Below are positions 8,649 through 18,138 of a stretch of 64,000 nucleotides of DNA, piece by piece. How positions within the stretch are numbered: position 1 is the stretch's first letter; each line of letters starts with the position of its first letter. This stretch comes from Celeribacter marinus. GTDB taxonomy: Bacteria > Pseudomonadota > Alphaproteobacteria > Rhodobacterales > Rhodobacteraceae. The stretch lies in the NCBI RefSeq assembly GCF_001308265.1, contig NZ_CP012023.1, positions 2,494,932-2,558,931 on the forward strand, read 5' to 3'. The notes under the pieces were generated by a model. The model ran no database searches and was not told where the DNA came from. It saw nothing but the letters and a program-made list of their open reading frames with translations. The position numbers were made by a program, and so were the translations under genes.

Positions 8649-10559
8649 ATGAGCGCAGATGCCAATACGCCAAACCCGCAACCCGGCGACTTGTTGCGCT
8701 GGTTTTTCGGCACGTACCTGCGGCCGCAATCCAAAAAACTTGGTGCGGCATTCTTTTTCATGGTTGTCGAAGGCGCGATGCTTGGCCTGATCAGCTATTT
8801 GATCAAGCCGATGTTTGATGACGTTCTGGTGGCAGCGGATACAAGTCGCATTGCGTGGACCGCGCTGGCGATTTTGGGCGTATTCGCCATTCGCGCCCTA
8901 TCAGGTTACGCAAACCGTGTCTTAATGACGATGGTGCGGGTCAGATCGGCGGCCCACCTGCAAGGCGATCTCTTGGCGCATGTTTTGACATTGGACGGCG
9001 CGTTTTTTCACAATTACCCACCCGGCGTTCTATTAGAGCGCACGCGCGGCGATTGCCAATCGGCGTCCGATCAATGGGGCACCATCATGCGCAGCCTCGT
9101 GCGCGATGTGATTGGTCTGACGTCTTTGTTGATCGTCGCGGCCACAATGGATTGGCAATGGACGCTTTTGGCACTGGTCGCCGTGCCCTTTATCGCGTTT
9201 CCGATTCGAACGTTGCAACGGCGTGTGCGCCGCAATTCATCCGCAGCCCGTGAGGCGTCCAGTTTCGTCTCGAACCGTTTGGACGAAGTTTACCACGGCA
9301 CCACCTCGATCAAACTTGCCGGCACAGAACAACGCGAAACCGATCGGTTCAACAAGGCGATCAACGGCTATACCCGCGAGGAAATCCGGTCCGCGCGCGG
9401 TCAATCCGCGATCCCGTCTCTCATCGACTTTGTGGCCGGTGTCGGGTTTGCATCCGTGCTTTATTTTGGCGGTCTCGAAATCATTTCCGGTGAAAAGACG
9501 GTCGGGGAATTCATGGCGTTTTTCACGGCTGTCGGGATGTTGATCGATCCGGCGCGCCGGTTGGGAAATGTCTCGGCACAGTGGCAGATCGCCATGGCCT
9601 CCATGGTCCGCGTTCACAGCGTGTTCAACGAACGCCCCAGCATTGTATCGCCGCCCGTGCCAAAGCAGTTGGATATCCCAGCGCGTGACGCCGACGTTGT
9701 CCTAGAGGCGGTCGCGTTTTCATACACAGACGCACCGGTGTTGCGTGGCACATCCTTTGTCGCGAAAGCAGGTCAGACAACGGCGCTTGTCGGCGCGTCC
9801 GGTGCTGGCAAGTCCACGATTTTCCATCTGTTGGCCCGACTGGCAGATCCGCAAAGCGGCTCCATCACCATCGGGGGGACGCCGACCAATCAACTCGACC
9901 TGAAAGAGTTGCGCGGGTTGTTTTCGGTCGTTTCCCAAGACGCATTGTTGTTCGACGAAAGCATTCGCGAGAACGTGATGATGGGCGCTGATGCGAGTGA
10001 TGCCGACTTGCAAACAGCCCTCAAGGCCGCCCATGTCGATGCCTTCCTTGGCAACCTTGAGGCGGGGGTTGATACCAATGCGGGCACACGCGGATCGGCC
10101 TTGTCAGGCGGGCAACGCCAACGGGTTGCCATTGCGCGAGCGGTCTTGCGTGACCGTCCTATTTTGCTGTTGGACGAAGCCACATCCGCGCTCGATGCGC
10201 AGTCCGAAAAGATTGTGCAAGAGGCGCTCGAAGATCTGTCCAAAAGCCGGACCACGCTTGTGATTGCGCACCGTCTGTCGACCATTCGCAACGCCGATAG
10301 CATCGTGGTGATGGATCGCGGCATGGTGGTTGATCAGGGCACGCATGACGAATTATTGGCGCGTGGCGGTCTATATGCGGATCTATACCGCCTGCAATAC
10401 TCTGACGGGATGACACTCACCGATCGTAAGATCGAGATAGCCGTGCCGGATCAGCGCCCGCAAGATACTGCACAAGACGCCAAAGATTCCGGCTTCCTTG
10501 GCGCAGCCAGCCGCGCGTTTGGTAGCGTGATGGGTCTGTTTGGACGGCGCTCTGACTAA
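8649..10559 (+). CDS. ABC transporter, fused permease/ATPase (MsbA-like exporter)
   Basis: This 636-aa half-transporter has an N-terminal ABC type-1 transmembrane domain (about residues 20-310, several hydrophobic spans) and a C-terminal ATPase. Walker A is GASGAGKST (382-390), the signature is LSGGQRQRVAIARAVL near 486, Walker B is ILLLDEATSALD near 507, and the H-loop is IAHRLSTI. This is the lipid A/lipid flippase (MsbA) or multidrug exporter architecture; it should work as a homodimer in the inner membrane. ATG 8649 has GGAG 7 nt upstream. The last 143 nt overlap the 3' end of the opposite-strand glycosyltransferase gene, and the tail beyond the ATPase (about 45 residues) is not part of the ABC domain. 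Confidence 0.9.
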   Translation: MSADANTPNPQPGDLLRWFFGTYLRPQSKKLGAAFFFMVVEGAMLGLISYLIKPMFDDVLVAADTSRIAWTALAILGVFAIRALSGYANRVLMTMVRVRSAAHLQGDLLAHVLTLDGAFFHNYPPGVLLERTRGDCQSASDQWGTIMRSLVRDVIGLTSLLIVAATMDWQWTLLALVAVPFIAFPIRTLQRRVRRNSSAAREASSFVSNRLDEVYHGTTSIKLAGTEQRETDRFNKAINGYTREEIRSARGQSAIPSLIDFVAGVGFASVLYFGGLEIISGEKTVGEFMAFFTAVGMLIDPARRLGNVSAQWQIAMASMVRVHSVFNERPSIVSPPVPKQLDIPARDADVVLEAVAFSYTDAPVLRGTSFVAKAGQTTALVGASGAGKSTIFHLLARLADPQSGSITIGGTPTNQLDLKELRGLFSVVSQDALLFDESIRENVMMGADASDADLQTALKAAHVDAFLGNLEAGVDTNAGTRGSALSGGQRQRVAIARAVLRDRPILLLDEATSALDAQSEKIVQEALEDLSKSRTTLVIAHRLSTIRNADSIVVMDRGMVVDQGTHDELLARGGLYADLYRLQYSDGMTLTDRKIEIAVPDQRPQDTAQDAKDSGFLGAASRAFGSVMGLFGRRSD

Positions 10560-11100
10560 GCACGATCCGCGCGCGTCCCAAGCGGCGGGCCATGTCCACA
10601 TCCTCCATCAACGCGATATGTGCAAAGCCCCCAACGGTGTCGTACAAGGCGCGCGATATGAGTAAGGATTGGTCCCCATAAGGCAGGCCAAACGCCCGCG
10701 TGCGCAGGTTTGCCCATAGGGACGTCATCCGTGCCCATCCTCCCCCACCGCGAAACGACAGGGAAAACACCAAGGCCTGATCGGGGTGCGTCAAGTGGGA
10801 CAGAGCGGCCGCACTCCACCCCTCAGGTAGCCATGTATCGGCATGCACGAACAACAACCACGCGCCTTGGGCCGCCTCGGCCCCGCGCGCCAATTGTGCG
10901 CCACGCCCCGCATCCCCCACAACCAACTGCGCGCCGATTATGTCGGCCAGCCGGACAATGTCGTCCGTTGACCCGCCATCCGAGACGATCAATTCGCGCA
11001 CTAGGCCCGCGTCCACGCCCTCCATGATCCGCGCCAATGTCTCCGCCAAATGCGGTGCCGCGTTCAGGGTCGGGATTATCACAGAAATTGGCGCGCGCAT
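10417..11100 (-). CDS. Family 2 glycosyltransferase (TIGR04283-type)
   Basis: The protein has 227 aa, with the GT-A nucleotide-sugar site at the N-terminus: ISVIIPTLNAAPHL (residues 4-17), LIVSDGGSTDDI near 45, and FVHADTWLP (DXD-like HAD) near 90. The C-terminal GWLRQGSRNLWRLVQYLAGADP is typical of this small membrane-associated family, which supports the stop at 10417. I start at ATG 11100 because the conserved domain begins at once; the in-frame extension upstream lacks conservation. The gene converges on the ABC exporter with a 143-nt antisense overlap. Substrate unknown. Confidence 0.8.
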   Translation of the reverse strand: MRAPISVIIPTLNAAPHLAETLARIMEGVDAGLVRELIVSDGGSTDDIVRLADIIGAQLVVGDAGRGAQLARGAEAAQGAWLLFVHADTWLPEGWSAAALSHLTHPDQALVFSLSFRGGGGWARMTSLWANLRTRAFGLPYGDQSLLISRALYDTVGGFAHIALMEDVDMARRLGRARIVLSQSAVQTDPSRYQTRGWLRQGSRNLWRLVQYLAGADPARLSRSYDR

Positions 11101-11220
11101 GGGTCTCGGTTCGGTTGTGAGATTTGCGAAAACCCTAGCGGCTTCACACCCCGAATACAGCTGAAAAGCGGTGTCCCGTTGAACAATCACATCGTGTCCT
11201 TCACCTTGGTCTCTCAACGC

Positions 11221-11240
11221 CCTATATGACGTCATATAGG
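11221..11240. promoter_or_regulatory. Perfect 20-bp palindrome overlapping the ygfZ ribosome site
   Basis: CCTATATGACGTCATATAGG is a perfect palindrome. Its right end (AGG, then AGAG) is also the ribosome-binding site of ygfZ, whose ATG is 12 nt downstream. It could be a protein operator between the two divergent genes, or an RNA fold that hides the ribosome site. Confidence 0.5.
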
Positions 11241-11251
11241 AGAGCGAACAC

Positions 11252-11980
11252 ATGACCGAGCGTAGCATCATCGCCCTTAGCGGCTCCGACACCCACAAAT
11301 TCTTGCAAGGCCTGATCACCAACGACATCGGCGGTCTGGAACGCGGTGCGGTTTATGCCGCGATTTTAACGCCGCAAGGAAAGTTCATGGTCGACTTCTT
11401 TCTTGTGCGTGAGGCAGACACGGTGTTGCTCGATGTGGCCACACCTGACGCCGACGCTTTGCTCAAACGACTGACCATGTACAAACTGCGCTCCGATGTG
11501 ACGCTTGCCCTAACAGAACGGACCGTATCGCGCGGATTGGGCGCGGTGCCGGACGGAGCCGTTGCCGACCCGCGCCACAGCGCCCTTGGGTGGCGGGCCT
11601 ATGACGGGCGCGACAGCGAGGCCGTCGATTGGGACGCCATTCGTGTGGCGCATTGCATTCCCGAGGCCGGAATAGAATTGACGCCCGACACCTATATCCT
11701 CGAGGCGGGGTTTGAGCGGCTGCACGGTGTGGATTTCAAAAAGGGCTGTTATGTCGGCCAAGAGGTCACGGCACGCATGAAACATAAAACCGAGTTGCGC
11801 AAAGGTCTGGCATCTGTGGCAATTGAGGGCTCCGCCCCCGTTGGCACGCCGATTTTGACCGAAAGCGGCAAAGAGGCGGGTGTGCTGTTTACCCAATCTG
11901 GCGGGCGCGCGATTGCCTACCTGCGCTTTGACCGCGCAACGGGGCCGATGAGTGCCGAGGGCGCACGCGTCACGCTCTAA
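11252..11980 (+). CDS. ygfZ: YgfZ/GcvT-family folate-binding protein
   Basis: This 242-aa protein shows the YgfZ signature KGCYVGQE (residues 164-171) with its redox-active cysteine, and an N-terminal GcvT-like folate-binding region (FLQGLITNDI near 17). YgfZ proteins support assembly or repair of certain Fe-S enzymes through tetrahydrofolate. AGGAGAG sits upstream of the ATG within a perfect palindrome. The gene is slightly shorter than the enterobacterial form, as is usual in alphaproteobacteria. Confidence 0.9.
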   Translation: MTERSIIALSGSDTHKFLQGLITNDIGGLERGAVYAAILTPQGKFMVDFFLVREADTVLLDVATPDADALLKRLTMYKLRSDVTLALTERTVSRGLGAVPDGAVADPRHSALGWRAYDGRDSEAVDWDAIRVAHCIPEAGIELTPDTYILEAGFERLHGVDFKKGCYVGQEVTARMKHKTELRKGLASVAIEGSAPVGTPILTESGKEAGVLFTQSGGRAIAYLRFDRATGPMSAEGARVTL

Positions 11981-11995
11981 ACCGCATTATTTTAC

Positions 11996-12025
11996 GAAAA
12001 AGGCCGCTCCGATGTCGGAGCGGCC
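11996..12025 (-). terminator. Rho-independent terminator after efp
   Basis: Near-perfect hairpin with arms GGCCGCTCCGA/TCGGAGCGGCC at 12002-12012 and 12015-12025. On the minus strand it is followed by TTTTT (11997-12001). It ends the efp transcript. Confidence 0.9.
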
Positions 12026-12051
12026 CGTCACAAAACTGTGATGACGTGGCG

Positions 12052-12615
12052 TTACGCGCGCTCGGCGTATTCCATCGTCTCGGTGTTTACGATGATCATC
12101 TCGTCTTGGCCGACAAAGGGCGGCACCATGACTTTGACGCCATTGTCGAGGATCGCGGGCTTGAACGAATTGGCGGCGGTTTGACCCTTTACCACTGGCT
12201 CGGTCTCGACGATCTGACAGGTGACTTTTTGCGGCACAGAGACGTTGAGCGCCTCCTCGTCGTAGTACTCGATTTTGACGGTCATGCCGTCTTGCAAGAA
12301 CGGACGACGATCGCCCAAGAGGTCGGCGGAAAGCTCGACCTGCTCGAATGTTTCGGTATCCATAAAGGTCAGCATTCCGTCCGTTTCGAACAGAAATTGT
12401 TGATCTTTTTGCTCCAGACGCACGCGCTCGACTTTGTCGGCAGAGCGGAAACGTTCGTTGAGTTTGCGACCGTCACGCAGGTTCTTTAGCTCAACCTGAG
12501 CGAATGCGCCGCCCTTACCCGGCTTGACGTGATCGACCTTTACGGCGGACCAAAGACCGCCATCATGTTCAAGGACGTTTCCGGGGCGAATTTCGTTACC
12601 GTTAATTTTGGGCAT
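12052..12615 (-). CDS. efp: Translation elongation factor P
   Basis: This 187-aa elongation factor P relieves ribosomes stalled at polyproline. It has the three beta-barrel layout: an N-terminal KOW-like domain with the tip loop [11 protein letters not shown] (residues about 29-39, modifiable lysine in KPGKGG) and two OB domains. I start at ATG 12615 (MPKINGNEI) with TAAGG about 9 nt upstream; the in-frame extension of 23 codons lacks family similarity. A terminator follows, and the gene is divergent from the DUF6280-type gene. Confidence 0.95.
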   Translation of the reverse strand: MPKINGNEIRPGNVLEHDGGLWSAVKVDHVKPGKGGAFAQVELKNLRDGRKLNERFRSADKVERVRLEQKDQQFLFETDGMLTFMDTETFEQVELSADLLGDRRPFLQDGMTVKIEYYDEEALNVSVPQKVTCQIVETEPVVKGQTAANSFKPAILDNGVKVMVPPFVGQDEMIIVNTETMEYAERA

Positions 12616-12827
12616 GGGAGAAACCTTACCAAAGGTTGAAGGAACTTTGGCGCACCCTATATATTGACAACTAGCGTGGTGCAAGCCGCGCGATGTAGCG
12701 GTTATGCCTCGCTAAACATTCCGTAAACGCATGGCTGCTATGCATTTGAAGTGTATCCGAATCGGTACGGACCTGTCATACCGCCCCCTACGTCTGCACC
12801 TCAAGACCAATAATACAAGGACATATC

Positions 12828-13145
12828 ATGGCTGATTTTGTTGACGGCACCGCGTTTAATTATGAGCAAGGTCAACGTTCGCGTAAACTGTTCGCGGCTG
12901 TTGTGCTTGCCGCTCTTGATGACGCTATCGCCGATGACAAGAAATACGGCAATGGCCCCGAACAGATCGCCCGTTGGGCGCGCTCTCGGGATGGCCGCGA
13001 AGTTTTGTCCTGTGCCGGTATTGACCCCAACGAACGGGTTGTCTCCGGTCTGATGGAATTTGTGTCCAAAGGTATTCGCACCTCCGTGGCTCTGTCACGC
13101 GAAGAAAGCGAACGCCGCAACGCACAGCAAATGGAAGCTGCATAA
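12828..13145 (+). CDS. Conserved 105-aa protein, DUF6280 type
   Basis: This small acidic soluble protein has no signal peptide or membrane span. The stretch AAVVLAALDDAIADDKKYGN and GPEQIARWARSRDGREVL matches my memory of a highly conserved roseobacter protein annotated as DUF6280, function unknown. AAGGA lies about 9 nt before the ATG, and a strong terminator follows, so it is a single-gene unit. No catalytic motif is evident; the basic RWARSRDGR segment might contact nucleic acid, which is a guess. Confidence 0.8.
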   Translation: MADFVDGTAFNYEQGQRSRKLFAAVVLAALDDAIADDKKYGNGPEQIARWARSRDGREVLSCAGIDPNERVVSGLMEFVSKGIRTSVALSREESERRNAQQMEAA

Positions 13146-13187
13146 GCCTCCGCATTCCTGTGTATCCGCTGCTGTTTCTTGACAAAG

Positions 13188-13220
13188 GACGCGCCTAGCT
13201 GCTCGCTGGCGCGTCTTTTT
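13188..13220 (+). terminator. Rho-independent terminator after the DUF6280-type gene
   Basis: 8-bp stem GACGCGCC/GGCGCGTC (13188-13195 with 13208-13215), 12-nt loop, then TTTTT. Confidence 0.85.
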
Positions 13221-13337
13221 GTATGTATGGGGTCGTGGCGACCCGTGGCGCGCCCTGATCACAAACCCATCCTCGCGCTCTTCCCTCTTTGGCGGTGACG
13301 ACATACTCATAGCAACGACGAAACGGGAGATGCAGGC

Positions 13338-14795
13338 GTGGCAAAAGCAATCATGATCCAAGGGGCAGGCTCGAATGTGGGCAAGTCCATGCTTGTTGCG
13401 GGCATTGCGCGCGCACTCACTCTGCGCGGCTATAATGTCGCTCCGTTCAAACCCCAAAACATGTCTAACAACGCCGCTGTCACATCGGACGGTGGCGAGA
13501 TCGGGCGCGCCCAAGCGCTGCAAGCGCGTGCATGCGGCCGCCCTCCCCACACCGATATGAACCCCGTCTTGCTCAAACCCGAGACGGATGTGGGCGCACA
13601 AGTTGTGGTGCACGGCAAACGGGTCGCCACGATGAAAGCCCGCGATTACGGCAAGACAAAATCAACACTGATGCCCGCGGTTTTGCAAAGCTTTCACCGC
13701 CTTGCCGCGAGCGCTGACATTGTGATCATCGAGGGCGCAGGCAGCCCCGCCGAGATCAACCTACGCGCAGGCGACATTGCAAACATGGGCTTTGCCGAGG
13801 CCGCAGGCGTGCCAGTGGTTTTGGTGGGCGACATCGACCGTGGCGGCGTCATCGCCCAACTGGTTGGCACCCACACCGTTTTACCGCCCGAAGATCGCGC
13901 TCATATCAAGGCCTTCGCGGTCAACAAATTTCGCGGTGACATCAGCCTGTTTGACGATGGGGCGCGCGCGATTGCGCAGCACACGGGATGGATCGACCTT
14001 GGGACAATCCCGTGGTTTTCGGATGCGCACCGCTTGCCAGCCGAGGACGTGATGGACATTGCCTCGCGTGGGGATGGACGTGTCAAGATTGTCGTGCCGC
14101 GCCTGTCGCGCATCGCCAATTTTGACGATCTTGACCCGCTCGCCGCCGAGCCTGATGTGACGGTCGAGATTGTCGAAGCGGGTCGCCCCCTGCCCTGTGA
14201 TGCCGATCTTGTGCTGCTCCCCGGAACGAAATCGACGATTGGCGATCTGGCCTATCTGCGCGCCCAAGGGTGGGATATTGATCTGGCCGCCCATGTCAGA
14301 CGTGGCGGGCATGTCCTTGGCATTTGCGGCGGATATCAAATGCTTGGCCAGTGGATCGATGATCCTGATGGCATTGAGGGACACGCGGGACGCCATGCGG
14401 GGTTGGGTCTACTGGACATCGAAACCATGATGACGCCGGAAAAACGCGTCACCGAAGTCACGGGCTATGATCGCGCAAGTGGCGCAACGGTCCATGCGTA
14501 TGAAATCCACATCGGGCGAACAACGGGCGCGGATTGTGCGCGAGCGTGGCTAGACATCGAGGGTGTTCCCGAAGGCGCGGCACGTGTCGATGGCCGCATT
14601 TTGGGCTGTTATCTGCACGGGCTTTTTTCCGCTGATGCCTTTCGCGCGGCGTATTTGGCGCGGTTCGGCATGACAGGCGGGCTTGGTGATTTTGAGGGCG
14701 GCGTCGAAACGACCTTGGACGCTTTGGCGGCGCATATGGAAACTCATATGGACCTCGACGCGTTGCTACAACTCGCGCAAGAGGTTGACCTTTAA
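13338..14795 (+). CDS. cobQ: Cobyric acid synthase
   Basis: This 485-aa glutamine-dependent amidotransferase amidates adenosylcobyrinic a,c-diamide to cobyric acid in cobalamin synthesis. The N-terminal dethiobiotin-synthetase-like ATPase has [14 protein letters not shown] (P-loop, residues about 9-22). The class I glutaminase domain has [10 protein letters not shown] with the nucleophile Cys near residue 330 and a conserved CYLHGLF near 425. The start is GTG 13338 with GGGAGA 8-10 nt upstream. It ends 4 nt from the convergent DUF2497-type gene. No other cob gene is in the window. Confidence 0.95.
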   Translation: MAKAIMIQGAGSNVGKSMLVAGIARALTLRGYNVAPFKPQNMSNNAAVTSDGGEIGRAQALQARACGRPPHTDMNPVLLKPETDVGAQVVVHGKRVATMKARDYGKTKSTLMPAVLQSFHRLAASADIVIIEGAGSPAEINLRAGDIANMGFAEAAGVPVVLVGDIDRGGVIAQLVGTHTVLPPEDRAHIKAFAVNKFRGDISLFDDGARAIAQHTGWIDLGTIPWFSDAHRLPAEDVMDIASRGDGRVKIVVPRLSRIANFDDLDPLAAEPDVTVEIVEAGRPLPCDADLVLLPGTKSTIGDLAYLRAQGWDIDLAAHVRRGGHVLGICGGYQMLGQWIDDPDGIEGHAGRHAGLGLLDIETMMTPEKRVTEVTGYDRASGATVHAYEIHIGRTTGADCARAWLDIEGVPEGAARVDGRILGCYLHGLFSADAFRAAYLARFGMTGGLGDFEGGVETTLDALAAHMETHMDLDALLQLAQEVDL

Positions 14796-14799
14796 TCGG

Positions 14800-15666
14800 T
14801 TATTGAATGTCGCGCATCGACAAGGCGCGTTGAACTTCGCGGCGCACAAGACGGCGAATGTTACGCGTCATACGCTCACCGAGTTGCCCACGCAGTTCGT
14901 CATTCAGAACATCCGCCACAAGAGCGCGCAACATGGTCTCATCGAGAATATCATCGTCAGGCAAGTCCTCGTCGACGAGCGCCGTATCTGCATGAATCGA
15001 TTCAGGCGCAGACACATCGTCATCCTCAAGGGCCACATCCCCCTCATGCACCTCTGTCTCAATAGGCGTCTCGGCCTCAATAGGCGTCTCGGTCGGCGCG
15101 GGTTTGGCGCGCATGCCCAGTACAATATCGGCAAATCCACGGGGCAACTGATGTGGGATTTCGACCTCTAGGTTTTCCGAACCATCCGGCTCCCACTCAT
15201 CACCAGACGCACCGATCGCCGTTTCAAGTCCGGCAATGCGTTGCTCCAAACTGAGATGTGAGGCGGTTTGCATCGCGTCACCATTGGGCGTGTCATCAAG
15301 GGCAGTGTGCCACGCGGCGTCACTCTCGTCGTCGTGGGAAGCATCGTCGACCGCTGCCGCATCGTTCGCTTCAACGTCTTGCGCGGCATCGTCACCGTGC
15401 GGCGCTGGCGCGTCCTCACGCGGGACTACGGCCAGATGTGGCCCTAAAACGAATAACGGCGGCGGGGTGTGCGGGTGATCCGATCCTTCTTGCGATGACG
15501 GTGCGTCGATAAGGAAATCCGAGGTTAGCAAAAGCAAATCGGGCGCGCCCGCCGTATCAGATGCCGCCACCAGCCGTTCACGGGCCGCCCGACTATCGAC
15601 AACAAGGCGACGAATGGATGCCAAAACATCCTCGTCCTCCATCATGTTTGTCATCGGATCAGACAT
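14800..15666 (-). CDS. PopZ-like (DUF2497-type) acidic protein
   Basis: This 288-aa protein has a conserved N-terminal helix (MEDEDVLASIRRLVVD, about 9-24), a long, very acidic, low-complexity middle (about 60-235), and a conserved C-terminal helical segment, LRALVADVLNDELRGQLGERM and NIRRLVRREVQRAL. This is the layout of PopZ/DUF2497 pole-organising proteins of alphaproteobacteria, in which the C-terminal helices drive oligomerisation. The middle includes a short repeat (PIEAETPIETE) that reflects a duplicated DNA stretch around 15060-15090. It lies downstream of tolC on the same strand. Confidence is higher for the family than for a polar role. Confidence 0.7.
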   Translation of the reverse strand: MSDPMTNMMEDEDVLASIRRLVVDSRAARERLVAASDTAGAPDLLLLTSDFLIDAPSSQEGSDHPHTPPPLFVLGPHLAVVPREDAPAPHGDDAAQDVEANDAAAVDDASHDDESDAAWHTALDDTPNGDAMQTASHLSLEQRIAGLETAIGASGDEWEPDGSENLEVEIPHQLPRGFADIVLGMRAKPAPTETPIEAETPIETEVHEGDVALEDDDVSAPESIHADTALVDEDLPDDDILDETMLRALVADVLNDELRGQLGERMTRNIRRLVRREVQRALSMRDIQ

Positions 15667-15727
15667 TGCGATTCCCTAAGTGGCAACACTGTGAGTGCTG
15701 CTTTGGATGCTAACGGCCTTCGTATTT

Positions 15728-15762
15728 GGACACAACACGTTGCTGAACGCCGCGTTGTGTCC
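15728..15762 (-). terminator. Hairpin after tolC, possible terminator
   Basis: 9-bp arms GGACACAAC/GTTGTGTCC at 15728-15736 and 15754-15762, starting 11 nt beyond the tolC stop. There is no clear T-run, so it may attenuate or protect the 3' end rather than terminate fully. Confidence 0.45.
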
Positions 15763-15772
15763 ACACCAGACC

Positions 15773-17155
15773 TTACTTGCGGCCAAGCGACTCCAAAACG
15801 CGGTCCAGTTTCGCGCCTTCGGGGCTGACATAGGATGTCGGACCGGTTTTCACCGCGTTGTAATACGCAGCGGGATCATACACTGGAACGTTGAGGTTCA
15901 GGTTTTGAACCGTCAAAAGCCCCATAGATTGTAGCACATTATAGGTCTGGGTTTCGGACGCGATTTGCGCCTGAATGGCTGACACTTGCGCATCAAGCAA
16001 ATCCTGCTCGGCATCAAGAACGTCGAGGGCAGTTGACGCACCCAAATCGGCCTCTTCGCGCACACCGTTGTAGGCCACACGTTGCGCGCTCACAAACGCC
16101 TGAGAGGCATTCAAAGAGGCACGTAGAACCGACAGCATCGCCCAGTTGGAGCGCACGCCCTCTTCGACATCGCGGGTCGCAGTTAGCAATTCAGCACGCG
16201 ATTGATCACGCTGGGCAATGGTTTTGCGAATGGCAGACGAGATTGCGCCACCCGAGTAGATTGGACCGCTGGCCGAAATACCAATCGATTTTCCAATACG
16301 GGATGTGGCGGGATTATCATTCACCGACCACCCCGCAGAGGCAGAAATTTCAGGGAACAAATTGCGCTCGGTCCCGTCCACGGCCAGATCAGCGGCAGAA
16401 ACCTGATGTTGCAACGCCTTGATACCCGGATGGGTGCGATGCGCGAGACGCACGGCGGCGTCCGCGGACTTCACCGGCAACTTTACCGACGGCGGGCTAG
16501 ACAAGTTACTTGGGTAATGGCCCATTTGATTTTTGTAGCTCTCGCGCGCGGCGGCAAGTGTCCCTTGCGCGGAAGCAAGTTGCGCCCGCACGGAGGCCAA
16601 TTGCGCCTCGAATTGCGAGACCTGCGTGCGCGTCACTTCGCCAACTTCAAAACGGTCACGTGTGGCGCGCAGGTTTTGGGTGGCCAGACGCACCGCGCTA
16701 TTGCGCAGATTGACCAACGCCTCTTGCTCGCGCACATTCATGTAGGTTGCCACAGCCGAGGCTAGAACTTGTTGTTCGACGTTGATCAACGCCTCGCGTG
16801 TTGCGAGCACAGTTTCCTTTGCAATATCAACGGAAACTTTGTTTTTCCCAAAGGTGTACAAGGTCATCGAGGCGTTAAAGCCAAGCTGCGTCATCCATGC
16901 TTTGTTGGTGAAACTGTAGTCAGATCCCGCGCTATATCCGATCGTCGGGCGCAAACTTGCAAGCGCCGTAGCGACCCCCTCGTCTGTTGCCCGCAGCGTT
17001 GCGCGGTTTTGCTCTAAAAGTCCCGAGTTTTTATACGCAGACGCCAAAGCATCGCCCAGAGACTCGGCGCTCACCGATAGTGGCGCGGCAACCCCAAGCC
17101 CCGCCGCAACCAGAGCCGCAAATGCACGCAATTTAAATGTATTCTTAGTCGTCAT
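15773..17155 (-). CDS. tolC: TolC-family outer-membrane efflux protein
   Basis: This 460-aa protein has an N-terminal signal peptide (hydrophobic core about 10-25, cleavage near SVSAES) followed by two OEP repeats rich in long amphipathic helices with heptad character. It forms the trimeric outer-membrane channel used by tripartite efflux pumps and type I secretion. Typical segments are SLGDALASAYKNSGLL at the mature N-terminus and GASTALDVLDAEQDLLDAQV in the second repeat. The gene follows pcm by about 50 nt on the same strand, the usual order in Rhodobacterales, and precedes a PopZ-like gene. Confidence 0.92.
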   Translation of the reverse strand: MTTKNTFKLRAFAALVAAGLGVAAPLSVSAESLGDALASAYKNSGLLEQNRATLRATDEGVATALASLRPTIGYSAGSDYSFTNKAWMTQLGFNASMTLYTFGKNKVSVDIAKETVLATREALINVEQQVLASAVATYMNVREQEALVNLRNSAVRLATQNLRATRDRFEVGEVTRTQVSQFEAQLASVRAQLASAQGTLAAARESYKNQMGHYPSNLSSPPSVKLPVKSADAAVRLAHRTHPGIKALQHQVSAADLAVDGTERNLFPEISASAGWSVNDNPATSRIGKSIGISASGPIYSGGAISSAIRKTIAQRDQSRAELLTATRDVEEGVRSNWAMLSVLRASLNASQAFVSAQRVAYNGVREEADLGASTALDVLDAEQDLLDAQVSAIQAQIASETQTYNVLQSMGLLTVQNLNLNVPVYDPAAYYNAVKTGPTSYVSPEGAKLDRVLESLGRK

Positions 17156-17206
17156 TGATCTGACCTCGCCTGACGCTTGCGCACCGGAACCGACCGGATC
17201 TATTGC

Positions 17207-17860
17207 TTATAGCGCGAATGTTTTTTCTGCTTCGAAACCGGAAAGAACGGGTGCGGTCGCGTTGAACGACGGGCGCCAGTTGATTTCCCCGTTAATATTG
17301 TAGCCCAACTTCACAATGCCAAGAGCACCGTCAAGAAAAATGCAGGCAATGCGGCCACCAGACTTCACCTGTGACAGAACTGCGTCAGGCAATGTTTCCA
17401 CTGCACCTTGCAAGATCACGACATCATAGGGTCCGTGTTGCGGCGCACCATCGGCCAAAGTTGCGCATTCAACTACAACGTTATCGACGCCCGCATCCAT
17501 GAGGTTATTCGCCGCAGCCGCCGCCATGTCCGCATCGTCCTCAACCGCAATCACGGCTTCGGCCATATGAGCGATTACCGCCGACGAATAGCCAAGCCCC
17601 GCACCCAAATCGAGCACCAACTCATTTGACTGGATATCAAGCTCCTCGAGCATCTTGGCGAAGACCCGCGGGTCAAGCACGACACGACCACGTCCCAAAT
17701 CGATGTGCTCACCGACATAGGCCGCATCCCGTTTGGACGCAGGCACAAAGGCCTCGCGCGGCACATTCAACATCGCCTGAATGATAGGAAACTTGGTCAC
17801 ATCAGATGGGCGCACCTGCGTGTCGACCATTGTTGTGCGCAGTTGAGAAAAGTTTGGCAT
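17207..17860 (-). CDS. pcm: Protein-L-isoaspartate O-methyltransferase family protein
   Basis: This 217-aa SAM-dependent methyltransferase is of the PCMT family. VPREAFVP near 41 and LVLDLGAGLGYSSAVIAHMA near 82-101 (SAM motif I) are visible. ATG 17860 (MPNFSQLRTTMVDTQVRPSDV) is preferred over an upstream in-frame ATG because conservation begins here. Members beside tolC in alphaproteobacteria often lack some motifs of classical isoaspartate repair enzymes, so repair activity is an inference. Likely co-transcribed with tolC. Confidence 0.85.
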   Translation of the reverse strand: MPNFSQLRTTMVDTQVRPSDVTKFPIIQAMLNVPREAFVPASKRDAAYVGEHIDLGRGRVVLDPRVFAKMLEELDIQSNELVLDLGAGLGYSSAVIAHMAEAVIAVEDDADMAAAAANNLMDAGVDNVVVECATLADGAPQHGPYDVVILQGAVETLPDAVLSQVKSGGRIACIFLDGALGIVKLGYNINGEINWRPSFNATAPVLSGFEAEKTFAL

Positions 17861-17996
17861 GATCTGAACTCTTTTAGTCACAAGACGTTACGCCCCTTAT
17901 AGCCACGCCCTGCCCCCGAGGGCAACATCAGAAAGCGTCATTTGCCCGCTTGCGAAGCCCGAATTCATCGTATAGACCGCGCTGCATACCATCCGA

Positions 17997-18070
17997 GGCG
18001 GGTTGGTAGAGTGGTTATGCAGCGGATTGCAAATCCGTGTACACCGGTTCGATTCCGGTACCCGCCTCCA
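17997..18070 (+). tRNA. tRNA-Cys (GCA)
   Basis: The cloverleaf is complete. The acceptor GGCGGGT pairs with ACCCGCC, the anticodon stem GCGGA/TCCGT carries loop TTGCAAA (anticodon GCA), the T-arm ACCGG-TTCGATT-CCGGT is standard, and the CCA end is encoded. A tyrosine integrase gene starts 69 nt beyond the 3' end and points back at the tRNA. This is the usual arrangement for an element integrated in a tRNA 3' end. Confidence 0.97.
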
Positions 18071-18138
18071 ATAAAATCAATGACTTGCGTCATCCTACCT
18101 CTCCTTCACTGCCATTTTTGAAACAACCGTTGAAACTT

